A stretch of DNA of 64,000 nucleotides from Shinella sumterensis (GCF_004514425.2 NZ_MYFN02000002.1:62001-126000); one strand, 5' to 3'. Positions 19,476 to 28,044 are shown, counted from the stretch's first letter. The notes: generated by a model not told the origin, from the letters alone. A program made the numbers and translations.

Positions 19476-20183
19476 TTAAGATTGATCTGCCGCCATACGC
19501 CACAGCGACGTGGCGCGGAACGTCCAATCACCGCGTTTTTCGGCCTTTTCGCTTGTCCAAAGTGTCATTTCCCGCACCAGCGCCAGGGCGTCCGCGCGTT
19601 TCTGGTTCACGGTCCGCTCGGTCAGGAGTTGTGTCGTGGCCGTCCAGGGCATCCCGTTTTCACGCGTCTTGAGGATCGCGGACCATGTGCGCTCCTTGTA
19701 GAAAATCCGGCGCGCGGCGTCGCGAAGGTTTGCAACCTCAGGCGCGGCGATCGTTCGATCCGCCTCCAGCCGGTCGAGCGTCGCATCGACATTGACGAGC
19801 GGGAGGGAAAGCGCGGGATATCCGAGTTCCGCCGGGCCATGCAGGATCGCGACATCGGCATCGTCCAACCGGCGTCCGCTCGCATAATCCTCGTAGATCC
19901 GTCCTATGCCCACCATGCCGAAGGCAGCGCATTCGGCGGCGCGCAGGGCGCCCATGCTGGCTGCGCCGAAGACGGCAACGCCTTCCTGCAAGGCATACAG
20001 GATTTCCTTGTGCCAGACGGGCGCGACATGTTCGAAGCCGCCGTCGATGATGCCGATTGCCGTTGCGCCGGCGCGCACGGCCGCCAGAACGTCGCCGTGA
20101 ACGGCAGGCGGGCGGACATTCATGACGTCGCCGCAGAGCGTGGCGGCATCGGGCAGGCTGGGGCCGGCGAAGAGGATTTTCAT
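19476..20183 (-). CDS. tfuA: TfuA-like protein, partner of YcaO
   Basis: 235 residues of the TfuA family, named from trifolitoxin biosynthesis in Rhizobium leguminosarum. Hallmarks: the start MKILFAGPSLP, RPPAVHGDVLAAVRAG, GIIDGGFEHVAPVWHKEI, GVAVFGAASMGALRAAE and FGMVGIGRIYEDY. In methanogens a TfuA protein works with YcaO to thioamidate methyl-CoM reductase, and in RiPP pathways the pair is thought to supply sulfur for thioamide formation. It overlaps ycaO by ATGA and ends the five-gene cassette. Confidence 0.93.
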   Translation of the reverse strand: MKILFAGPSLPDAATLCGDVMNVRPPAVHGDVLAAVRAGATAIGIIDGGFEHVAPVWHKEILYALQEGVAVFGAASMGALRAAECAAFGMVGIGRIYEDYASGRRLDDADVAILHGPAELGYPALSLPLVNVDATLDRLEADRTIAAPEVANLRDAARRIFYKERTWSAILKTRENGMPWTATTQLLTERTVNQKRADALALVREMTLWTSEKAEKRGDWTFRATSLWRMAADQS

Positions 20184-21364
20184 GATGGTGCAAAGGCCAT
20201 GCGCGACAGCGCCCGGACGCCGATGCTCTGGCGTCTCGCACCTTCCGGGCTCTCGAGGCCCGGCACGACGACCTTGACGACGGAGATCGGCAAGGCGGGA
20301 TCGCCGAGCGGCACGGCGATGATGGGCGCGATTTGCGCCGCGGCAAGCTTTTCCAGAACCCAGTCGAGCAGCGCTGCGGCGTCGCCCTCCGGCGCGGCGT
20401 AATGGGTGGGCGCCCCCGGCGCGGCGTCGAACAGGGCGAGCGTTTCGGCGGCCAGCGGCCGGTTGAACGTTTCCGCGAACAGGTCGTCGCGTGCGCCGCT
20501 GATATAGGTAAGGCGTGATTGCGCGACTTCCGTAAGCGCGCGGATCGCGGCTCGGGCCGAGACGGGATGCGTGCCGTAACCGATCGTCACATCATGAAAG
20601 AGCGGCTGCCTTTTGCAGGCGAGCCCGGCATTGCCAAGCACGGCAGCATAGGTGGGAATGCCGAGGTCGCTGGTCACGTCGAACAGCCGCAAGGCCAGCC
20701 CCGCCTGGTGAAAACGGCTGATAAGGTCGTCGATGACGGGATCGGCGAAAGCGGCAGGATCGATGGCGGTCGACAGGCGTTTTTCCCGCGGCAGCAGGCG
20801 CCACAGGCGATCGGCATCGCGCTCGACGCGTTCGAGCAGGCCGTGCAGCACCGCCTCCGTTTCCGAGTTGCCCGAGGCGAGGCCATCGGAGGATTGCCAG
20901 AAGCGCGGTGTGAAGTCGGTCCTGTCCAGGCAGGCTGCTTCCTTCGGAACCCAGATACGCTCGCCGGTCACGACATCGCGGCCTGCGAGCCAGTCCAGCG
21001 TTTCGTCCTCGCTCAGGAACGGTTGACCGGTCGAGATGAAGATATCGAGCGGCAGGCAGATTTCACCCGCCTCGGCGAAATCCCGCCGCGCAGCGAAGCG
21101 GCTGGGCGCGAGCGGCTCGCCTGCGATCGCCCGTTCCAGCGCCTCCATGGCGGCGGATACTTTCGCATCGATATCGGAGATGCCCTTGCCCTGATTGATG
21201 ACGATCGAGCGGGCGTTCGGGTTCACGGCATTCCAGACGGGGATGCCGAGCTGGTCCAGCCCCGTGAGGCGGGAGATGCGGGTGATGCCGAACCGAGGCA
21301 GCAAGGCCTCGATCCGGCTCCAGGTCTGTTCGGGGCCGCAGATGCGGTCCGAATAATGCGGCAC
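20180..21364 (-). CDS. ycaO: YcaO-domain peptide-backbone cyclodehydratase/thioamidase
   Basis: 394 residues with the complete YcaO ATP-binding signature: SAAMEALER (Sx3ExxER), EAVLHGLLERVERDA and AIRALTEVAQSR. YcaO enzymes phosphorylate a peptide amide oxygen with ATP so that a Ser/Thr/Cys side chain or sulfide can attack, giving azolines or thioamides. The C-terminus (SRMAFAPS) lacks the proline-rich tail of azoline YcaOs, and a TfuA gene follows directly, which favours thioamidation (inference). There is no adjacent E1-like/ocin-ThiF partner or SagB dehydrogenase. It begins 4 bp after the precursor peptide gene, its probable substrate. Confidence 0.93.
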   Translation of the reverse strand: MPHYSDRICGPEQTWSRIEALLPRFGITRISRLTGLDQLGIPVWNAVNPNARSIVINQGKGISDIDAKVSAAMEALERAIAGEPLAPSRFAARRDFAEAGEICLPLDIFISTGQPFLSEDETLDWLAGRDVVTGERIWVPKEAACLDRTDFTPRFWQSSDGLASGNSETEAVLHGLLERVERDADRLWRLLPREKRLSTAIDPAAFADPVIDDLISRFHQAGLALRLFDVTSDLGIPTYAAVLGNAGLACKRQPLFHDVTIGYGTHPVSARAAIRALTEVAQSRLTYISGARDDLFAETFNRPLAAETLALFDAAPGAPTHYAAPEGDAAALLDWVLEKLAAAQIAPIIAVPLGDPALPISVVKVVVPGLESPEGARRQSIGVRALSRMAFAPS

Positions 21365-21368
21365 CGGC

Positions 21369-21608
21369 TTAGTTGTCCAGGAAACCGCCGGAAACGTCGA
21401 GGAAGCCGCCGGAAACGGAATCGGCCGACTTGGCGAGCGCCGCGAGATTGACGCCCTTGACGACGACGGCGCCGGCCTTGCGCAGATCGTCGGCCGCCTT
21501 CAGGTCGCCGGTTGCGGGCGACGTGATCTTGGATACGGTTCCGGCATCGAGATCCGCAATCCAGAGACCGTCGTCACCTTCCACGCCGAGTACAACGATT
21601 TTAGCCAT
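21369..21608 (-). CDS. Putative RiPP precursor with tandem VSGGFLD core
   Basis: 79 residues. A leader-like part starts MAKIVVLGVEGDDGLWIADL and runs through AGAVVVKGVNLAALAKSADS; the C-terminus is two exact heptads VSGGFLD followed by Asn. There is no Cys. The copies differ at two of 21 bases, both synonymous, so the peptide is what has been kept. AGGA lies 9 bases before the ATG. The gene sits 33 bp after the TPR regulator and 4 bp before ycaO, the normal place for a modified-peptide substrate. Ser, Gly or Phe positions could be modified; the site, the cleavage point and the activity are unknown. Confidence 0.8.
   Translation of the reverse strand: MAKIVVLGVEGDDGLWIADLDAGTVSKITSPATGDLKAADDLRKAGAVVVKGVNLAALAKSADSVSGGFLDVSGGFLDN
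21375..21416 (-). repeat. Tandem 21-bp repeat encoding VSGGFLD twice
   Basis: Two adjoining 21-bp units in frame at the 3' end of the precursor gene. They differ only by GGC/GGT and CTC/CTG, both silent. Confidence 0.9.
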
Positions 21609-21641
21609 TTAAATCTTTCCTTTTCACTTGGTGATAAACGC

Positions 21642-23459
21642 CTACTTGAAACCTGCTTTTTTCAAGCCCTCGCGGTAGTGCTGCCGGTGCCATTCTTCCT
21701 TGATCGGCACCACCGCCATCCAGGCATCGAAGTCGAAATTCGGATTGATGTCATAGGTACGCCGAACGAAGAGCCGCGCCTTCTTGATGTCGCCGAGCAT
21801 GGCCCAGCAGGCAGCCGAAAGCCGGTGTACCGGATCCTTATCCTTCATCTGTGAAATATAGGCGAGCGCTTCTTCATATCGCCCGAGCGAGTAGGCGGCG
21901 CCCGCGGCCGTCCAGAAATATTCGTCGGGCGGGAGAGGATTGAGTTCGATCGCGTGCTCGATCTTCTTCAATCCGTCATCCGGCCGCGAAGCCTGGACAA
22001 GCGTGTCGGCATAACTCGCGATGACATTGGCATAATGCGGGCTGAGCGCCTCGGCGCGGTCCAGATAGTGCGCGCTTTCATCGAACTGCCGGGAATAGAG
22101 TTTGACGACGCCGAGTTCACGGTATCCGGATGGCAGACGGTCATCGGCGTGAATGGCATCCTGCGCGTGGATTTCGGCCTGATGGAGAAGCGCCTCGTCG
22201 CCCCGGGCCGTCACCAGCCATTCGAGGAAGAAGCTGCGGGCAAGGCCGCTCAGTGCGGGCGCGAAGCCGGATTGCAATTGCAGGGCGTCGCGAAAGCTCT
22301 TGCGGGCACGACGGATATCCCGCAGGTCGAGGTTTTTCAGCTGGCCCTGGCCGAGCAGGAAGTTGCGATAGGCATTCGCATCGCCCTCGTAGTCGTTGCG
22401 CACCAGTTCGTTGTCCTCGATCCCCGTGGCGATTGCGCCGGCGATCCGGTGGGCGATCATCTGGCGCGACCGCAAGAGGCCATCCGATGATAGCGGGAAT
22501 CGTTCGGCCCAGATCACCTCGTCGCTGCCGAAGAAGATCAACTGGGCAAAGAGCGTGTGGCCGGCCCCTTCGTCCCGCAACCGGGTCTCGAGGATGTAGC
22601 TGATCTTGTGGCGCTCATAGGTCGCCGCGCGATCCGTCTGGCCGGCAATCTGTGCGGCCGTGTGCGGCGCGATGATCGATATGGACCGCAACGCGCAAAG
22701 CCCGATCGTCACATCCTCGATGAGGGCTTCGGAAAACCCGGTGGCCGCGCGCGACGAGTGGTTCGTGGCAGGCGGCAGCAGGACGATGCGCGGCGGGTTC
22801 TGGCGGGCCGGCACCACCTCGATATGGTCCTGAACGGGCAGACAAGCGGAGGGCTGCTGCACAGTCATGATGGCAGGGCGCGTAACGACGCGGCCTGTCA
22901 GGACGCTGCGGACCTCATCGTCGTCGGGATTCGTTTCCAGCAGCCGCAACGCCGCGGCGGACCGAACCTGACGCGGGACATCGGCCTGCTGCCGGCTCCT
23001 GTCGAGCAAGGCGTCTCGCAGCAGGGCCATGTGGGACGCCCTTTGCAGGGCAATCCACTTGGCCAGGGTCTGCGTGACCGGCCGAATGTTTTTCAGAAAG
23101 TCTTCGGTGAGCCGTTCGGCAAGCAGCGTGAGCGGGGCATTCCCGTCTATCGCATCGAGATCGCTCTCGATGGCTTCAGGGCCGCGCGCGATCGTGCCGT
23201 CGGTAATCGTGAGGAAGCTGCGCGCAAGTTCGCGCTGGCGCTTCTGCACGCGCGATAGGGTCTGCCGCAGGCTGGCATAGGCGGCAGTCGGATTGGTGTC
23301 GTCCCAGAACAGGGCGGCAGCGTCGGCCCGCGGTATGTCCGGCAGGCCGCGCGCTGTAAGATAGCTCAGGATCAGCAGCGCCTTTTCCGGGAAGACGATA
23401 TCCTCACCGCTCTCATCGAGCAGGCGTAGATGGCCAAGCGTCTTCAGCCGGGCCGGCAT
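21642..23459 (-). CDS. HilA/SARP-like transcriptional regulator with TPR domain
   Basis: 605 residues. An N-terminal winged-helix and bacterial-activator region (FPEKALLILSYLTARGL, then LFWDDTNPTAAYASLRQTLSRV) covers about 1-100. The middle (FSEALIEDVTIGLCALRSISIIAPHTAA) resembles the segment following the DNA-binding domain in HilA- and adenylate-cyclase-type regulators. TPR units fill about 350-570 (FAPALSGLARSFF, ALSPHYANVIASYADT). Probably a soluble activator of the peptide genes just downstream. It starts only 7 bp after the PraR-like gene. Confidence 0.75.
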   Translation of the reverse strand: MPARLKTLGHLRLLDESGEDIVFPEKALLILSYLTARGLPDIPRADAAALFWDDTNPTAAYASLRQTLSRVQKRQRELARSFLTITDGTIARGPEAIESDLDAIDGNAPLTLLAERLTEDFLKNIRPVTQTLAKWIALQRASHMALLRDALLDRSRQQADVPRQVRSAAALRLLETNPDDDEVRSVLTGRVVTRPAIMTVQQPSACLPVQDHIEVVPARQNPPRIVLLPPATNHSSRAATGFSEALIEDVTIGLCALRSISIIAPHTAAQIAGQTDRAATYERHKISYILETRLRDEGAGHTLFAQLIFFGSDEVIWAERFPLSSDGLLRSRQMIAHRIAGAIATGIEDNELVRNDYEGDANAYRNFLLGQGQLKNLDLRDIRRARKSFRDALQLQSGFAPALSGLARSFFLEWLVTARGDEALLHQAEIHAQDAIHADDRLPSGYRELGVVKLYSRQFDESAHYLDRAEALSPHYANVIASYADTLVQASRPDDGLKKIEHAIELNPLPPDEYFWTAAGAAYSLGRYEEALAYISQMKDKDPVHRLSAACWAMLGDIKKARLFVRRTYDINPNFDFDAWMAVVPIKEEWHRQHYREGLKKAGFK

Positions 23460-23466
23460 GCGGCAA

Positions 23467-23904
23467 TCAGATCCGCTGTTCCGGCGCGGTCTCCGTGCGT
23501 TCGCCCGACAGTTCGCTGGCCTTGGAAAGCGCGGTGGCGAGCGAGATGATCGACTTGCGCACGCCTGCGTCCTCGATCTTCAGGAAGGCGCGGTTGAGGT
23601 CGAGGCCCTCCTTCGACGAGACGAAGGTGGAGACGTCACCGGTATCGTGGCCGGCGCCCGTGGTCGCACCCGCAGTGTCGTCATCCTGGAAGAAGAAGCT
23701 CGGCGGCACACGGAAGACATCCGAAATGGCCTGGAGACGGCTGGCGCTGATGCGGTTCGTGCCCTTCTCGTACTTCTGCACCTGCTGGAACGTCACGCCG
23801 AGGCGGTCTGCAAGGGCTTCCTGGCTCATGCCGACCATCAGGCGGCGCAGGCGTACACGGGACCCGACGAACACGTCGATCGGATTGGGGGTCTTCTTGT
23901 TCAT
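23467..23904 (-). CDS. XRE family regulator, PraR-like
   Basis: 145 residues. A Cro/CI helix-turn-helix at about 8-70 (PNPIDVFVGSRVRLRRLMVG, MSQEALADRLGVTFQQVQKYEKG, NRISASRLQAI) and a C-terminal tail that is variable in the family. The pattern matches rhizobial PraR-type repressors that affect quorum sensing and biofilm. The ATG at 23904 has GGAG 9 bases upstream; an in-frame ATG at 23928 is the alternative. Its tight spacing with the TPR regulator implies that it belongs to the peptide cassette, probably as its switch. Confidence 0.82.
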   Translation of the reverse strand: MNKKTPNPIDVFVGSRVRLRRLMVGMSQEALADRLGVTFQQVQKYEKGTNRISASRLQAISDVFRVPPSFFFQDDDTAGATTGAGHDTGDVSTFVSSKEGLDLNRAFLKIEDAGVRKSIISLATALSKASELSGERTETAPEQRI

Positions 23905-23925
23905 GAGAGCTTTCTCCACCGTGAT

Positions 23926-23941
23926 CATGCCCCGGGGCATG
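23926..23941. repeat. 16-bp perfect palindrome upstream of PraR-like gene
   Basis: CATGCCCCGGGGCATG, 22 bases before the chosen start codon. A possible operator for autoregulation of the cassette; no known consensus is matched. Confidence 0.4.
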
Positions 23942-24042
23942 TCGTGGTCATAATAATCCAGACCACTCTGCTTGAATCGCCCGGCCGATGCAACTGTTAC
24001 AAGGTAATTTCATCGCTACCGTAACGTGAGGCGGCGTGTCCT

Positions 24043-24804
24043 CTAGATGTCGTAACTGTGTGGCGCGCTCAAGGATGCAATGAACTTCTTCGTGCGTTCC
24101 TGTTGCGGCGTCGAGAAGATGCCGCGCGGCCCGCCCTGTTCCACCACGATGCCCCCATCGAGGAAAACCACCGTATCGGCCACCCGCGAGGCAAGGCGCA
24201 GGTCATGGGTGGCCATCACCATCGTCGTGCCTTCGCGCGCAAGGCGGCTCAGGACCTCGACCACCTCTTCCGCCAGCTCGGGATCGAGCGCTGAAGTGGG
24301 TTCGTCGCAGAGCAGGACGCGGGGCGATGGCGCAAGCGCACGTGCAATCGCCACGCGCTGTTGCTGGCCGCCGGAAAGCGTTGCCGGCCATGCATCCGCC
24401 TTGTGTGCCATGCCGACCTTTTCCAGGAGTTCCATCGCGCGGGCGCGGGCCTTGTCGGCCGGCCATTTCAATACGGTGACGAGACCTTCCATGACATTAC
24501 CGATGGCGGTCTGGTGCGGGAAGAGCTGGAAGTTCTGGAACACCATGCCGGTCTGGCGGCGCAGCTTCTGGATGGCATCCCAGCCCACCGGTTTTCCGGG
24601 GACGAAATCGATCTTCTCGGTGCCGAGGCGGATCGAACCCGAGGTCGGGATTTCCAAGAGGTTGATGCAGCGCAGCAGCGTGCTCTTGCCGCCGCCCGAG
24701 GGTCCCACCAGGGCCGTCACGCTGCCTTCGGCCAGCTGAAGGCTGATGTCGCGCAGGACATGGTTGTCGCCGAAGCGCTTTTCGATGTGTTCGAGTTCGA
24801 TCAT
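24043..24804 (-). CDS. tcyN: Polar amino-acid (cystine-type) ABC transporter ATPase
   Basis: 253 residues with Walker A GPSGGGKST, Q-loop MVFQNFQLFPHQTA, signature LSGGQQQR, Walker B LLCDEPTSALDP and the switch histidine in ATHDL. The GlnQ/HisP type of ATPase that energises uptake of polar amino acids. It overlaps the permease stop by four bases. Cystine is suggested by the permease and binding protein, which look most like TcyL and TcyJ of E. coli, rather than by the ATPase itself. Confidence 0.88.
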   Translation of the reverse strand: MIELEHIEKRFGDNHVLRDISLQLAEGSVTALVGPSGGGKSTLLRCINLLEIPTSGSIRLGTEKIDFVPGKPVGWDAIQKLRRQTGMVFQNFQLFPHQTAIGNVMEGLVTVLKWPADKARARAMELLEKVGMAHKADAWPATLSGGQQQRVAIARALAPSPRVLLCDEPTSALDPELAEEVVEVLSRLAREGTTMVMATHDLRLASRVADTVVFLDGGIVVEQGGPRGIFSTPQQERTKKFIASLSAPHSYDI

Positions 24805-25481
24805 GTCCTGGCCTCCAGGAAGCCGCCATAGCGGGCAAAACGCTTCTCCAGCCGCACTTGCAGCGCCGAAAGAACCGAGCTCAGCGCCAGATAGATCAGG
24901 GCTGCCTCGATATAGAGGATCAACGGCTCATAGGTGGTGGCGACGATGCGCTGCGCCGTCTGGAAGAGCTCCGGCACGGTGACGGCGGCTGCAAGAGACG
25001 TATCCTTCACCAGCGAGATGAAGGTGTTGGAGAGCGGCGGCACGGCGACGCGGGCGGCCTGCGGCAGGATCGTGCGGCGCATGGCCTGCGACCACGTCAT
25101 GCCGATAGAATAGGCCGCCTCCCACTGTCCGCGGGGAACAGAAGAAATGACGGCGCGGATGATTTCGGACGTATAGGCGCCGACATTCAGGGTGAAGCCG
25201 ATGAGTGCTGCGGGGAAGGCATCGAGCAGGATGCCGACGCTCGGCAGGCCGTAGAAAATGACGAAGAGCTGCACCAGAAGCGGCGTGCCGCGAAACACCC
25301 AGACATAGAAGCGGGCGATGTCGGAGAAGGGGCGTGGCGCAAAGAGCCGGACGACGGCCGTCAGCAGGCCGAGCGCCAGGCCGAGCACGAAGGAAAGAAG
25401 GGTGAGCGGAATGGTGAAGACGAGCGCGGCCCAGAGCAGGGGCGCAAGCGAGTCCAGCATCAGTTGAAGCCACGGCGGCAC
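24801..25481 (-). CDS. tcyL: Cystine-type ABC transporter permease
   Basis: 226 residues, about five membrane segments. Contains the HisM/TcyL-type FYVWVFRGTPLLVQLF and GAYTSEIIRAVISSVPRGQWEAA, with the EAA loop ATPase contact. It follows the binding protein after about 100 bp and overlaps the ATPase. The similarity to E. coli YecS/TcyL is strong by eye, so a cystine or related sulfur amino-acid role is likely. Confidence 0.88.
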   Translation of the reverse strand: MPPWLQLMLDSLAPLLWAALVFTIPLTLLSFVLGLALGLLTAVVRLFAPRPFSDIARFYVWVFRGTPLLVQLFVIFYGLPSVGILLDAFPAALIGFTLNVGAYTSEIIRAVISSVPRGQWEAAYSIGMTWSQAMRRTILPQAARVAVPPLSNTFISLVKDTSLAAAVTVPELFQTAQRIVATTYEPLILYIEAALIYLALSSVLSALQVRLEKRFARYGGFLEART

Positions 25482-25584
25482 GGCGAAACCTCCGGAAATG
25501 CGACTGGCCGGGGGAAATCCCCGGCCAGTCGGAACGCCTATCTATATGCGAGGAACGGACCGCCGCGAAGCGGCCTGGGCAGAA

Positions 25585-26358
25585 TTACTTGGAGACGTCC
25601 TGACCGAAATACTTGTCGGAGATCGTCTTGTAGGTGCCGTCGGCCTTGATATCGGCCAGCGCCTTGTTGATCGCTTCCAGGAGTTCCGGCTCGCCCTTGC
25701 GGATGATCACGCCGGAATAATCGGCATCGGCCTGCTCGGCGACGACCTTCACATTCGCGTCGGGCTTGTGCTTCTTGAAGTCGAGGAAGGACAGGCTGTC
25801 GTTGATCGTCGCGTCGGCGCGGCCGGTCAGCACGAGCTGGATGGATTGGTCGAAACCGTCGGTGCCGACGAGTTCCGCGCCGGCTTCCTGGGCGATCTTG
25901 CCGAAGTTGCTGGTCAGCGACTGGGCGGACTTCTTGCCCTTGAGGTCGGCGAAGCCCTTGATGCTGTCGTCGTCGCCACGAACGATCAGAACGGCCTTGG
26001 AGGCGATGTAGGGCTCGGAGAAATCGTATTTCTGCTTGCGCGCCTCGGTGATGCCGACCTGGTTGATCACAGCGTCGTAGCGGTTGGCGTCGAGGCCGGC
26101 GATCAGGCCGTCCCATTTGCCTTCGAGGAACTCGGCCTTCACGCCGAGCTTCTTGGCGATGGCTTCGCCGATCTCGACGTCGAAGCCGACCAGCTTGCCG
26201 TCGGTATCATGGTAGGTAAAGGGCGCGTAGGTGCCTTCGGTGCCGATCTTCAGCGCGCCGGCCGACTGGATGGCGGCCAGATTTTCGCCGGCATGGGCCG
26301 GGGCCAGGACGGCCGCCTGAAGGGCTGCGGCGGCGGCAAGTGTCTTCAACCAGTTCAT
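25585..26358 (-). CDS. tcyJ: Cystine-type periplasmic binding protein
   Basis: 257 residues with a signal peptide ending in AHA. The family-3 solute-binding fold shows KIGTEGTYAPFTYHDTDGK, GFDVEIGEAIAKKLGV, KWDGLIAGLDANRYDAVINQ and a C-terminal DKYFGQDVSK, very close to E. coli TcyJ (FliY). Carries cystine or a similar amino acid to the TcyL-TcyN membrane complex. First gene of the leftward operon. Confidence 0.9.
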   Translation of the reverse strand: MNWLKTLAAAAALQAAVLAPAHAGENLAAIQSAGALKIGTEGTYAPFTYHDTDGKLVGFDVEIGEAIAKKLGVKAEFLEGKWDGLIAGLDANRYDAVINQVGITEARKQKYDFSEPYIASKAVLIVRGDDDSIKGFADLKGKKSAQSLTSNFGKIAQEAGAELVGTDGFDQSIQLVLTGRADATINDSLSFLDFKKHKPDANVKVVAEQADADYSGVIIRKGEPELLEAINKALADIKADGTYKTISDKYFGQDVSK

Positions 26359-26715
26359 CTCGGGACTCCGTTTCTGGCTTGGATGTTCGATGGGCGATCA
26401 ATCGCAGAAAACATTGCAAAGCGATGGGCAGAAAACTGCGAATAGTTTCGGCAAATGCAAATATTTTTCTCATTCCCTGTCGCGTGCAACTCTTTTCGGA
26501 CGGCGCGGAGAAACGAGATATGGGCTCTGCGTCTGCCGTTTCCAGGGTGATTGCAGACGATGGACCGGGTTCGCTTTCATCCTCAAAGGGCTACAGGATT
26601 GTCGAGGAGAGGCTGACGGATGCCATTTCCAGCGCGCCGAAGGCGGACTATACCAAGGTTCTGATCGGTGCGGCGTTCAATACAGCGCGATGAGCCGAAA
26701 CGTATGGGAGACCGC
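26359..26715. other. Intergenic region between tcyJ and the CofD-family gene
   Basis: Holds the divergent promoters of both flanking genes, though no clear -35/-10 pair was recognised. One candidate short coding region (26520-26693) lies within it; nothing else stands out. Confidence 0.6.
26520..26693 (+). CDS. Possible small hypothetical protein
   Basis: 57 residues beginning MGSASAVSRVIADDG, with GGAG 9 bases upstream of the ATG. No domain, signal peptide or homology is recognised. It ends 22 bp before the CofD-family gene and in the same direction, so it could be a short leader gene, or merely an open frame. The reading frame extends upstream to 26340 without a good start. Confidence 0.3.
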   Translation: MGSASAVSRVIADDGPGSLSSSKGYRIVEERLTDAISSAPKADYTKVLIGAAFNTAR

Positions 26716-27882
26716 ATGGCCGAGGGCCGCCTGCCGCATATCGTTCTCTTTTCCGGCGGCACGGCCTGCCGCTCGACCAATCTTGCGCTCTGTTCCAAGC
26801 CGGTGCGGCTGACGCGCATCGTGCCCGCCTGGGATAGCGGCGGCAGTTCCAAGGTCATCCGCGAAAGCCTCGGCCTCCTTGCTGTCGGTGATATCCGGCA
26901 GGCGCTGATCACCATGGCCTATGGCGAGGGGCGATCCGGCGACGTGGTGAAGCTTTGCAACGCGCGGCTTACCACCGGTGCGCTGGAGGACGCCCGCACC
27001 GAGTTCGCCCTTTATGCGGAGGGGCGTCACCCGCTGCTGGAGCGCATGGAGCCCGGCCTGCGGGGTGCGATCCTGAACTATCTGCGCACGTTCCAGTCCG
27101 CTGTTGGCGATGACTTCGACCTGCGCAATGGCAGTATCGGCAACTTCATCCTGACCGGGGCGCATCTTGCCCATAACCGCGATATCAACACGGCCATCTT
27201 CGTGTTTCGCAAGCTGTGCGACATTACGGGCAATGTCTGGCCGTCGACGGTTTCGCCTGACGTCACGCTTTCGGCCCGGCTCAAGGACGGCAGGGTGGTC
27301 GACGGGCAGCATCGCGTGACAGCGCTGACCGATGAAGAAGGCGCGGCGGGCATCCGCGAGATCGTGCTATCGGCGGGAGAGGATGGCGCGCCGGCCAATG
27401 ACGCGGTGATCGAGAGCATCGAAAGCGCTGACGCCATCGTCTTCGGGCCGGGCAGCTTTTTCACGAGCGTGCTTCCGCATTTCCTGGTGGATGGCATCGT
27501 TGCGGCCATCGTCCGCAATGTGCATGCAAGACGCATCTTCATCGGCAACATCCTGCAATGTCGCGAGACACGCGGAATGGACCTGGCGCGCATGCTGGAT
27601 GTGACGGCGCAGGTGTGGCACGCGCAGGGCGGCTCGGAGATGCGCCTTTTCACGCATGTGCTGGCGAACCGCCAGTTGCTGCCCTTCGAAAAGAGCGCGG
27701 GCGCCTTCGCCTATCTCGGCAACGGCGCGCTGGAGGAGACCTGCGCGCGGCTGGGCGCGGAGGCGGTCGTCGGGGAATTCGAGGACGCCTGGCAGAGGGG
27801 CCAGCACGATGGAAGCGTGGTTGCCGATACGCTCATTTCACTTCTGCCGAGCCAGGCAGTTGCATCACCGGCGAGCGCCTGA
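26716..27882 (+). CDS. CofD/YvcK family protein
   Basis: 388 residues. The Rossmann-type nucleotide site shows as VLFSGGTACRSTN at the N-terminus and WDSGGSSKVIRESLG at about 35; FGPGSFFTSVLPHFLVDGI is the conserved mid-protein stretch. YvcK proteins bind UDP-sugars and tune carbon flow and cell-wall supply; CofD proteins are 2-phospho-lactate transferases of F420 synthesis. No F420 gene is nearby, so a YvcK-like regulatory role is more likely. The ATG at 26716 was chosen because GGGAG lies 5 bases upstream. Confidence 0.82.
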   Translation: MAEGRLPHIVLFSGGTACRSTNLALCSKPVRLTRIVPAWDSGGSSKVIRESLGLLAVGDIRQALITMAYGEGRSGDVVKLCNARLTTGALEDARTEFALYAEGRHPLLERMEPGLRGAILNYLRTFQSAVGDDFDLRNGSIGNFILTGAHLAHNRDINTAIFVFRKLCDITGNVWPSTVSPDVTLSARLKDGRVVDGQHRVTALTDEEGAAGIREIVLSAGEDGAPANDAVIESIESADAIVFGPGSFFTSVLPHFLVDGIVAAIVRNVHARRIFIGNILQCRETRGMDLARMLDVTAQVWHAQGGSEMRLFTHVLANRQLLPFEKSAGAFAYLGNGALEETCARLGAEAVVGEFEDAWQRGQHDGSVVADTLISLLPSQAVASPASA

Positions 27883-28044
27883 TTTTCCTTTTGTTTGGAA
27901 GGTCGCACAAACATTCGTCCGAACGTTCCGGCGCGGTCTGTTTTTTGTCATTTGCTGCCATATATGGAATGCTTTGCCGGGACGGGCATTCCCGAACGTG
28001 ATGAAAATGCCGTCACGGGTTTTTGCAATACGGAGAGGTTTCAC

